Origin: Thermoplasmata archaeon
GTDB lineage: Archaea; Thermoplasmatota; Penumbrarchaeia; Penumbrarchaeales; Penumbrarchaeaceae
Length of the DNA: 5,241 nucleotides
Direction: 5' to 3'
Assembly: GCA_023145185.1 (NCBI GenBank)
Contig: JAGLEG010000361.1
Span: 1 to 5,241, forward strand
Both the position numbers and the translations under genes were made by a program. How positions within the stretch are numbered: position 1 is the first letter of the stretch; each line of letters starts with the position of its first letter. Positions 1 through 5,090 of this stretch are shown piece by piece. Below the pieces are notes generated by a model that saw only the letters and a program-made list of their open reading frames with translations, searched no databases and was not told the origin of the DNA.

Positions 1-100
1 TCGCCTTGATGAGGTCCCTTGAGAGGACCGCATGGATGGCCATGGAGATGGCCAGGATGCTCATTATCACCCAGAGGGCGATGAACAGCTCCTCCATCAT
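1..100 (-). CDS. MbhD-like (DUF4040) antiporter subunit, N-terminal part only
   Basis: The start of a gene that continues beyond the left edge; 33 codons are visible. It begins with two ATGs in a row, at 100 and 97. I choose the one at 100 because it forms an ATGA overlap with the mnhG stop and has a strong ribosome site (AGGAGG at 109-114) about eight bases upstream. The visible protein opens MMEELFIALW, continues as a hydrophobic helix, and then has a charged turn, SRDLIKA. A short acidic start, one membrane helix and a K/R-D-L-x-K-A turn are typical of MbhD/DUF4040 proteins, which correspond to part of the C-terminal region of bacterial MrpA. Its place straight after mnhG matches the archaeal mrp and mbh operons, and this carries much of the call. 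In the complex the subunit would lie in the membrane between the EFG module and the large antiporter subunits. The family call is likely but rests on a short fragment. Confidence 0.72.
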   Translation of the reverse strand, partial: MMEELFIALWVIMSILAISMAIHAVLSRDLIKA

Positions 101-453
101 GATCTCCCCCTCCTTTTCTGAAGTTTCTTGAGGGCCGGCCCATATCTGTCAACCACCGACCCCTTCCACAGGGGAACCCCGCTGTTGTACGCGGCCCTCG
201 CTATGGCGTGGGATGAGAGCGGGTTGGTCAGCATCAGGAAGATCACCACCAACAGCGCCTTGGGTAGGAGCGAAAGGTCGATAACGCCCACTCCAATGGC
301 GATGGAGATCGCCCCCATCGTTATTGATTTGGTGGCGGCCTGAAGCCTGTTGTACACGTCCGGAAGCCTCACAAGGCCAAAGGCTCCAAGAAGTTGGAAG
401 AGAAGGCCGATGGAGATGAAGACCATCCCGATGATCGTCTGAATGTCTATCAT
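97..453 (-). CDS. mnhG: Na+/H+ antiporter subunit MnhG/MrpG
   Basis: Small membrane subunit of a multisubunit cation/proton antiporter (MbhC in hydrogenase-type clusters). The protein has 118 residues, usual for the family. It has three hydrophobic segments, about 6-28, 46-60 and 64-77. The family signature GLVRLPDVYNRLQAATKS lies at 26-43 and is followed by a short loop and ITMGA; LTNPLSSHAIARAAY is at 75-89. The C-terminus is basic and cytosolic (KKLQKRRGRS). The open frame continues far upstream, but that part is only mnhF read out of frame. The ATG at 453 is chosen because the family alignment starts there, it forms an ATGA overlap with the mnhF stop, and GGAGG sits about seven bases before it. 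The gene is third in the operon and is probably translationally coupled to both neighbours. Whether the complex is a free-standing Mrp antiporter or part of an Mbh-like complex cannot be told here. Confidence 0.95.
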   Translation of the reverse strand: MIDIQTIIGMVFISIGLLFQLLGAFGLVRLPDVYNRLQAATKSITMGAISIAIGVGVIDLSLLPKALLVVIFLMLTNPLSSHAIARAAYNSGVPLWKGSVVDRYGPALKKLQKRRGRS

Positions 454-716
454 GGTCCGCCCTCCAGGTAACGGGCGAAAACGATCACCCCGATGAAAGA
501 TAATATCGCATAGACCAGGGCCACGTCGATGTATATCGACGACTCGAAGAGAAGTGCGACGATCAGTAGAAGTGATGCGACCACGGTGGTCATGTTGTCG
601 ATGGCAGCTATCCGGTCCGGGATGGTCGGGCCGATAAAGGCCCTTGTCAGGGCGAAGAAGATGGCCGCCCCCACCCCTCCGACTATGATCCATATGAAGA
701 CGTTGGGCAGTATCAT
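450..716 (-). CDS. mnhF: Na+/H+ antiporter subunit MnhF/MrpF
   Basis: Smallest subunit of the Mrp/Mnh antiporter (MbhB in hydrogenase-type clusters), 88 residues, a normal length. Three membrane helices are visible at about 5-24, 42-57 and 62-82. Between the first two is the family hallmark RAFIGPTIPDRIAAIDN (25-41), which holds the conserved Gly-Pro-Thr and Asp-Arg pairs. The third helix contains YIDVALVYAILSFIG, also typical. The ATG at 716 overlaps the mnhE stop as ATGA. A GAGGGG ribosome site lies about eight bases upstream, inside the end of mnhE. The gene's own stop overlaps the start of mnhG in the same way. No residue expected for the family seems to be missing. The identification is firm; the ion carried (Na+, K+ or Li+) cannot be read from this subunit. 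Confidence 0.95.
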   Translation of the reverse strand: MILPNVFIWIIVGGVGAAIFFALTRAFIGPTIPDRIAAIDNMTTVVASLLLIVALLFESSIYIDVALVYAILSFIGVIVFARYLEGGP

Positions 717-1207
717 TCGAACGCCCCCTCGACCAGGTCCCTCAGGGGCTGGACCGCCTCGATCGAGTCCTTGATCCCGTCCCCCTTCACGTTTATCCAG
801 TGCACGTAGAGCTTATCGTCGATGTAATCAATGGAAAGGGTCCCGGGTGTCAGCGTTACCGAGTTCGCCAGAAAGAGCTTTCCCATGTCGCTCTTGATCC
901 CGGTGTCGACCTCGACTATCCCCGGTCTCAGGGGCATTCTGGGGTGCAGCACTCTGTAGGCCACATCGATATTGGCCAGTACCATCTCCTTTCCCAGCAC
1001 TATCAGGAATATCAGGAACCTCAAGCCCCTGCTGAAAGGGTTTCCCCCCCCGGCCTCGGGCATGATCCCGTGGAGGGCGATCCCCAGGGCCAGGGCGATC
1101 ACTGCTCCGGCTATCCACTCCTGATACTTCAGGCTGGAAGAGAGCATCCCCCATGCAATAAAGAGCATAACTATCGAAATGAGCAAGGTATACGTTCGTT
1201 TCACCAT
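713..1207 (-). CDS. mnhE: Na+/H+ antiporter subunit MnhE/MrpE
   Basis: First gene of the antiporter operon (MbhA in hydrogenase-type clusters), 164 residues, typical of MnhE. Hydrophobic helices lie at about 8-23, 30-47 and 62-80, followed by a soluble C-terminal domain of some 80 residues. The diagnostic block LFLANSVTLTPGTLSIDY lies at 111-128, followed by LYVHWINV (133-140), the usual beta strand of the domain. MnhE is thought to be needed for assembly of the complex. The ATG at 1207 is the only good start: GAGGT lies seven bases upstream, and just before that is an AT-rich box framed by an inverted repeat. A run of eight G on the coding strand (1044-1051) encodes part of EAGGGN between the second and third helices; the frame is intact across it. 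The gene is followed without a gap by mnhF. Confidence 0.95.
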   Translation of the reverse strand: MVKRTYTLLISIVMLFIAWGMLSSSLKYQEWIAGAVIALALGIALHGIMPEAGGGNPFSRGLRFLIFLIVLGKEMVLANIDVAYRVLHPRMPLRPGIVEVDTGIKSDMGKLFLANSVTLTPGTLSIDYIDDKLYVHWINVKGDGIKDSIEAVQPLRDLVEGAFE

Positions 1208-1235
1208 ATGATCGACCTCTATCTACTGGAAACGG

Positions 1236-1256
1236 CTGTGCATTTTATTTGCACGG
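1236..1256 (-). promoter_or_regulatory. Probable mnhEFG operon promoter with a dyad over the TATA-like box
   Basis: On the minus strand an A/T stretch, AAATAAAA, lies about 39 bases before the mnhE ATG. With the usual archaeal distance of about 25 bases from TATA box to start of transcription, the RNA would begin near 1220, leaving a short leader that holds the GAGGT ribosome site. The A/T core is exactly framed by GTGCA and TGCAC (1238-1242 and 1250-1254), a 5-base inverted repeat with a 7-base spacer. A regulator bound there would block TBP. A second, weaker candidate box (CATTATC, near 1262-1270) follows a purine-rich stretch that could act as a BRE. The promoter is inferred from position and composition only. 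Confidence 0.42.
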
Positions 1257-1371
1257 TGGAGATAATGCTTCCCCCTAACATGTCTGGTTTCAATGATGGG
1301 GCCCACTTCGATCCGTTCAGGCCTCACGGGTTTGGGGTAGGGGGGCATCCATAATTCTACATTGGGGTCGT

Positions 1372-1386
1372 TATTAAAAAGAACCC
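1372..1386 (-). terminator. T-rich terminator after pheS
   Basis: Directly after the pheS TAG, the minus strand reads GGGGTTCTTTTTAATAA. Archaeal RNA polymerase ends transcription at short T-runs in the non-template strand without needing a hairpin, and none is seen here. The tract is short and broken by one C, so termination may be partial and pheS transcripts could read into the mnh operon. The same bases (TTTTTAATA, 1372-1380) also resemble a TATA box. Confidence 0.45.
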
Positions 1387-2943
1387 CTAAATCGAGGGAA
1401 CCGTCTTGAGCCAATCCAGGTCGGAGATATACAGGTCCCTGATATCCTTCCTGTCCAGGACCATCATCGCGAGCCTCTCAAGGCCCAGCCCCCATGCAAG
1501 CACGGGCTCCTTTACACCAGTGGGAAGTGTGACCTCGGGCCTGAAGATGCCCGACCCGCCCAGCTCCATCCACTTTCCCTTGAAGAACACGTCGACCTCC
1601 ATGGAGGGCTCGGTGTATGGAAAGTAGGCGGGCCTGATCCTTATCTGATCGAATCCCATCTTGCTGTAGAACTCCTTCAAAAGCCCCACGAGCATGTTGA
1701 AAGAGGCGCCCTCTTCCACGAGTATGCCCTCTATCTGATGGAACTCCGGAAGGTGGTGCGAGTCTATCGCCTCGTTCCTGAACACCTTCTCTATCGAGAA
1801 CACCTTGATCGGCGGCTCCGGGTGATCGTACAGGTATCTGATCGTGCTCACGGTGGTATGGGTCCTCAGTATCGGCTTCATCGCCTTGTCCACGGACCAG
1901 TCGTAGCCCCATCCCTTCGATCCCGTATCCCCTCCAGTCTCGTGGACCTCCCTGAAGATGCCAACGGGGTCGATCTCCCTGTTGGTGTTGAACTGTAACG
2001 GCTCGATCTTCTCGGGGGTGTCCAGGTAGAACGTGTCCTGCATCTCCCTTGCCGGGTGGTCCTGGGGTATGAACAGCGAGTCCATGTTCCACAGCTCAAG
2101 CTCGGAGAAGTTGCCGGTTATCTCGTTGAACCCCATATCCATGAATATGCGCCTGATGCTCTCTATGATCCTGGTGAGCGGATGGACCCTTCCACCGGAA
2201 GGTTTCGGAGCGAAGGCCTCTATGTCATATCTCCTGAACTCCACGTCCCTCCACTTTCCGGACCTGAGGAGCTCGGGTGTCAGCGCCGTTATCTCCCTCT
2301 TCAGCACGATGCCGCTCTCGACGATATCCTTTCCCGCATCGGTGAGCTCGAGCCTTCTCTCGACATCCTCCCTCTCCGAGATGACATCCTTGCGCCCCTT
2401 GAGGTCCTTCAGGACCTGCGGTGGGATATCCTCCGCCTCCATCTCCTTCCTCACAAGCAGGTCGATGATCCTCTCGTCCTCGCCCTTCTTCCCCACGGCC
2501 TTTTTACCAGTGTCCGAGACCACGATGTAGGTCTCCCCATCCTGCTTCTTGACCTTCCCCCACCTCTTTCTGCTGATCCAGCCGATGGAGATGCCGATCT
2601 CCTGTTTGGTGAGCTTTCCCGTCCCCTCAAGCTCGGAGAGGCCTATCACGCCCCCCGCCTTGTTGGCGGCCTCCAGCACTTTTCTCTCCGGTAGCCCCTG
2701 GGTGGCATACGTCTTCCTGCCGAGGGAGACCCTGGTCCTGACGGTCTCGTGGATGTAGATCAGCCCTTTCGTGCGGAGCCAGGATGCGCCGTTCATCACC
2801 TCCACCTCGTTTGAGAAACCGCCCTTCCTCATGGCCTTTTCCGGCCGGAGCGACCTCTCACCCTTCAGCGCCAGAAGGAGCCGCCTCTCGTTATGGCTCA
2901 GCTCCTCCTTGATCCTGTCCTGCTTTTCCCTGCCCTGAGTCAA
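1387..2943 (-). CDS. pheS: Phenylalanyl-tRNA synthetase alpha chain, archaeal type
   Basis: Cytosolic class II aminoacyl-tRNA synthetase that joins phenylalanine to tRNA-Phe; it works as an alpha2-beta2 tetramer with PheT. The 518 residues match the long archaeal/eukaryotic form, not the bacterial one of about 340. Residues 15-205 look like the winged-helix modules that precede the catalytic domain in that form (SHNERRLLLALKG at 16-28; LTDAGKDIV at 200-208). The catalytic part starts near VHPLTRIIESIRRIF (253-267) and includes QDHPAREMQDTFYLD (294-308), HTT with R369 (362-369), motif 2 FRNEAIDSHHLPEFHQIEG (388-406) and motif 3 GLGLER (485-490). The start is TTG at 2943: no in-frame ATG lies near, AGGTG sits five bases upstream, and the family alignment begins about twelve residues later. 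pheT is not next to it. The gene probably shares a transcript with the CYTH gene 38 bases upstream; a TTAAAAT box over that gene's stop could add a promoter of its own. Confidence 0.96.
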   Translation of the reverse strand: MTQGREKQDRIKEELSHNERRLLLALKGERSLRPEKAMRKGGFSNEVEVMNGASWLRTKGLIYIHETVRTRVSLGRKTYATQGLPERKVLEAANKAGGVIGLSELEGTGKLTKQEIGISIGWISRKRWGKVKKQDGETYIVVSDTGKKAVGKKGEDERIIDLLVRKEMEAEDIPPQVLKDLKGRKDVISEREDVERRLELTDAGKDIVESGIVLKREITALTPELLRSGKWRDVEFRRYDIEAFAPKPSGGRVHPLTRIIESIRRIFMDMGFNEITGNFSELELWNMDSLFIPQDHPAREMQDTFYLDTPEKIEPLQFNTNREIDPVGIFREVHETGGDTGSKGWGYDWSVDKAMKPILRTHTTVSTIRYLYDHPEPPIKVFSIEKVFRNEAIDSHHLPEFHQIEGILVEEGASFNMLVGLLKEFYSKMGFDQIRIRPAYFPYTEPSMEVDVFFKGKWMELGGSGIFRPEVTLPTGVKEPVLAWGLGLERLAMMVLDRKDIRDLYISDLDWLKTVPSI

Positions 2944-2981
2944 ACAACCACCTGCTGCCCCCCAATCTGACGAGGCCGATT

Positions 2982-3560
2982 TTAACTTTGTCCCCCCTCA
3001 AGGAGCTCCACGTATGATCTGTTCTCGATATCTTTCCATCCGTTCTCTCCAAGGAATGTGAGGATCCGCCCCTCCCCATCCTCGATATCATCGCCCATGA
3101 CCTCGGCCTCCATGAAGGCCCCCAGGCCCGGAACGACGTCCACACAGAGGGCCATCTCCCGGTGATCGAAGGTCCATCTCTCCTTGACGACCTCCCTGGA
3201 GAAGTTGAATCCCAGCGATCCAAATAGCGTCAACGCCTCCTCCCGTGATGCTTCGGGCCCGAGGGGGAGCTCATGTTCGATGCGGGTCTTTGTCCTCTCC
3301 GAGATCCTTGGGCCCTTGTAGGTAAGCTCTATATTCTCTCTTCCCTCCCCCCTCCACTCCTGGCACCTGATACGAAAGGCCTCGTCGGTCAGCCTGTAAT
3401 CGAGGCTTGGATGCTCGAGGTAGAGATCGGTCTGGACCCGATGGTCCCTCTCCCGCGCACCGAGGGATATCAGCTTCTCCCGTGCCTCCCGTGCCGCCTC
3501 CCTGATGGAGGTTTCAGATGTGCCCAGGAAAAGAACGGCCTTCGCCTCTATCTCGTACAT
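2982..3560 (-). CDS. cyaB: CYTH-domain protein, CyaB (class IV adenylate cyclase) type
   Basis: A member of the triphosphate tunnel metalloenzyme superfamily, 192 residues, the usual size for CyaB. Family members bind a triphosphate and divalent metal inside a beta barrel. Some make cyclic AMP from ATP, others split thiamine triphosphate or inorganic triphosphate; archaeal members are mostly uncharacterised, so the reaction is left open. Tunnel residues are visible in order: the N-terminal ExExK signature (E3, E5, K7), R63 and R65 in FRIR, K82 in YKGP, R93 and E95 in TRIEHE, K126 and R128 in KERW, D141, then E151 and E153 in FMEAEV; the protein ends with the SYVELL helix common in the family. 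None appears lost, so it should be active. The ATG at 3560 is chosen over the TTG at 3563 because the ExExK strand starts there. No ribosome site precedes it, but a TATA-like box lies 28 bases upstream, as in leaderless genes. pheS follows after 38 bases. Confidence 0.9.
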   Translation of the reverse strand: MYEIEAKAVLFLGTSETSIREAAREAREKLISLGARERDHRVQTDLYLEHPSLDYRLTDEAFRIRCQEWRGEGRENIELTYKGPRISERTKTRIEHELPLGPEASREEALTLFGSLGFNFSREVVKERWTFDHREMALCVDVVPGLGAFMEAEVMGDDIEDGEGRILTFLGENGWKDIENRSYVELLEGGQS

Positions 3561-3583
3561 CAATTCGGGTAGGCCCGTTGCCG

Positions 3584-3593
3584 ATAAAATAGT
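3584..3593 (-). promoter_or_regulatory. TATA-like box of the CYTH-pheS unit, probably leaderless
   Basis: The minus strand reads CTATTTTATC centred about 28 bases before the CYTH ATG at 3560. At the usual archaeal TATA-to-start distance, transcription would begin on or within a few bases of the start codon. The 20 bases before the ATG are rich in C and G and contain no Shine-Dalgarno match, which agrees with a leaderless mRNA. The prediction rests on geometry only. Confidence 0.5.
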
Positions 3594-3606
3594 TATTTGA
3601 GGGATA

Positions 3607-3623
3607 GCAACATATTTACTTGC
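3607..3623 (+). promoter_or_regulatory. Probable promoter of the M18 aminopeptidase gene
   Basis: The plus strand has CATATTTAC (3611-3619), a fair TATA-like box, framed by GCAA (3607-3610) and TTGC (3620-3623), a short inverted repeat. Transcription would start near 3640, giving a leader of about 35 bases with a GAGGA ribosome site at 3664-3668. A second candidate is GTTAAAT at 3628-3634, which would give a leader of about 15-20 bases. The sequence alone does not decide between them. Confidence 0.4.
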
Positions 3624-3631
3624 AAAGGTTA

Positions 3632-3649
3632 AATCGCAGGGAAGCGATT
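3632..3649 (+). repeat. Six-base inverted repeat in the M18 leader or promoter
   Basis: AATCGC (3632-3637) and GCGATT (3644-3649) are perfect inverted copies separated by AGGGAA. The repeat lies at or just after the predicted start of transcription of the M18 gene and 15 bases before its ribosome site. It could be an operator, or could fold as a small hairpin in the leader. A 6-base dyad can occur by chance in a region this size. Confidence 0.4.
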
Positions 3650-3674
3650 AGGAGCGTTCATCAGAGGAATATCC

Positions 3675-5090
3675 ATGCCCGGCAAGAAGCAGAAGTCCCT
3701 GACTATGGAGAAAGGTCCCATATGGGACAGTGCGACCAAGGCCCAGAAGGTTGATATCGAGCGCATCTCAAGGGAGTACATCGATTTCATCTCAAAGGCA
3801 AAGACCGAAAGGATGGTGACCGCAGATATCGTGAAGATGCTTGAAAAAGGTGGATTCAAGCATATTGACAAGGTCAAAAGCTACCGGGCTGGGAGCAGGA
3901 TCTATGTATTGAACAGGAACAAGAACGTGGCTGCGGTGGTTCTGGGAAAGGACCCCCTGGAGAAGGGGGCGAACCTGGTTGCCGCGCACAGCGATTCACC
4001 CAGGCTGGACCTCAAGCAGAACCCGCTGTACGAGGATGGCGAGACGAAGCTGGCCCTGTTCAAGACGCACTACTACGGTGGGATCAAGAAGTATCAGTGG
4101 GTCAACATCCCCCTGGCGATCCACGGAACGGTGATCAGGGCGGATGGAGAGAGCGTGGATATCCACATCGGAGAGGACCTCGATGACCCGGTGTTCACCA
4201 TCGCCGACCTCCTCCCCCACTTGTACAAGAAGAAGCAGGCCGACAGGAAGCTACCGCATGGGATCACCGGTGAGGAGCTGAACGTCCTTGTGGCCTCCCT
4301 CCCCTTCCAGGATAAGAAGCCCAAGAAGAAGGTGAAGTACTGGGTCCTTGAATATCTCAACAAGAAGTACGGGATGATAGAGGAGGACTTCGTTTCCGCG
4401 GAGCTGGAGGTGGTCCCCGCGGGGCCGGCAAGGGAGATCGGCTTCGACAGATCGATGATAGGGGGCTACGGACAGGACGACAGGATATGCGTCTTCACCC
4501 TGGCCAGGTCGATCCGGGATATCAAGTCCCCACGGAGGACCTCCATCGCGCTGATCATCGACAAGGAGGAGATAGGGTCCGACGGGGCCACATCCATCAA
4601 ATCGAGGTTCCTGGAGGAGGTCTACTCGCGCCTCCTTGAGCTGAAGGACAGTTCCTATCCGGATCGATTGCTTCGGATGGCGCTCTCAAATACAAAGGCG
4701 ATATCATCGGATGTGAACGGGGCCGTGAACCCCTCCTTCAAGGACGTGCACGAGCTGACCAATGCCGCCAGGCTCGGTTGGGGGATCTGCATAACGAAAT
4801 ACACCGGCTCCGGGGGTAAGTTCGGGGCCAACGACGCCAGCGCCGAGTTCATGGGGCTCATCCGGGGGACGTTCAACAAAGCGAAGGTACCCTGGCAGAC
4901 GGGAGAGCTGGGCAAGGTGGATGAGGGGGGTGGGGGGACGATCGCCAAGTTCCTTGCCGAGCTGAACATGGACGTGGTCGATGCGGGCCCCGCCCTGATA
5001 TCCATGCACTCCCCCATGGAGATCTCCGCCAAGTCTGACGTCTGGTCCGCGTACAAGGCGTACTGCGCCTTCTTCATGATGTCCCCTTGA
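3675..5090 (+). CDS. M18 family zinc aminopeptidase
   Basis: Cytosolic di-zinc exopeptidase that removes N-terminal residues from peptides. M18 enzymes (aspartyl aminopeptidase, yeast aminopeptidase I) usually form 12-subunit tetrahedral shells. The 471 residues fit the family. Metal and catalytic residues are all present: H105 and D107 in AAHSDSPR, D269 in GGYGQDDR, the E298-E299 pair in DKEEIGSDGA, D346 in SSDVNGAVNP and H445 in MHSPMEI. The segment HYYGGIKKYQW (132-142), followed by IGEDLDDPVFTIADLLPHL (165-183), resembles the aminopeptidase 1 branch common in Clostridia and Thermotogae more than DNPEP. The preferred substrate is not clear. There is no signal peptide. Lysine-rich stretches lie at 184-192 and 214-221, probably on the surface. 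The ATG at 3675 has GAGGA six bases upstream; the next ATG, at 3705, has none. The gene stands alone, diverging from CYTH-pheS, and its last 17 bases overlap a converging gene. Confidence 0.95.
   Translation: MPGKKQKSLTMEKGPIWDSATKAQKVDIERISREYIDFISKAKTERMVTADIVKMLEKGGFKHIDKVKSYRAGSRIYVLNRNKNVAAVVLGKDPLEKGANLVAAHSDSPRLDLKQNPLYEDGETKLALFKTHYYGGIKKYQWVNIPLAIHGTVIRADGESVDIHIGEDLDDPVFTIADLLPHLYKKKQADRKLPHGITGEELNVLVASLPFQDKKPKKKVKYWVLEYLNKKYGMIEEDFVSAELEVVPAGPAREIGFDRSMIGGYGQDDRICVFTLARSIRDIKSPRRTSIALIIDKEEIGSDGATSIKSRFLEEVYSRLLELKDSSYPDRLLRMALSNTKAISSDVNGAVNPSFKDVHELTNAARLGWGICITKYTGSGGKFGANDASAEFMGLIRGTFNKAKVPWQTGELGKVDEGGGGTIAKFLAELNMDVVDAGPALISMHSPMEISAKSDVWSAYKAYCAFFMMSP

Larger units (their letters stand above)
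1208..1386. other. Spacer between pheS and mnhE
   Basis: These 179 bases lie between the pheS stop and the mnhE start. They hold the T-rich pheS terminator at one end and the likely mnhE promoter at the other. Between them lies a 41-codon minus-strand ORF (1223-1348) that I do not call as a gene: it has no ribosome site and I recognise no homology, although a T/A box lies 28 bases before its ATG. I see no tRNA, long hairpin or repeat. Confidence 0.7.

Noticed and set aside
454..693. N-terminal extension of the mnhG frame by 80 codons
   Set aside because: This part is mnhF read out of frame and is rich in Arg, His and Gly. The MnhG family start, the ribosome site and the ATGA overlap all fall at 453.
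800..1354. Plus-strand ORF of 184 codons opposite mnhE and the spacer
   Set aside because: It runs antisense to a clear mnhE, has low-complexity His/Gly/Pro-rich composition, and lacks a recognisable domain or ribosome site.
1478..2092. Second minus-strand frame of 204 codons inside pheS
   Set aside because: It is an off-frame reading of the catalytic domain. The main frame is unbroken through every class II motif, so there is no frameshift.
2033..2694. Two long plus-strand ORFs (165 and 212 codons) opposite pheS
   Set aside because: They lie wholly antisense to a well supported pheS, resemble no family I know, and are explained by the codon bias of pheS, which makes few stops on the other strand.
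3273..3572. Plus-strand ORF of 99 codons opposite the CYTH gene
   Set aside because: It is antisense to a gene with all the expected tunnel residues and has no family match of its own.
4655..5077. Minus-strand ORFs of 140 and 101 codons opposite the M18 gene
   Set aside because: They overlap the conserved metal-binding part of the aminopeptidase and have biased compositions typical of shadow frames.
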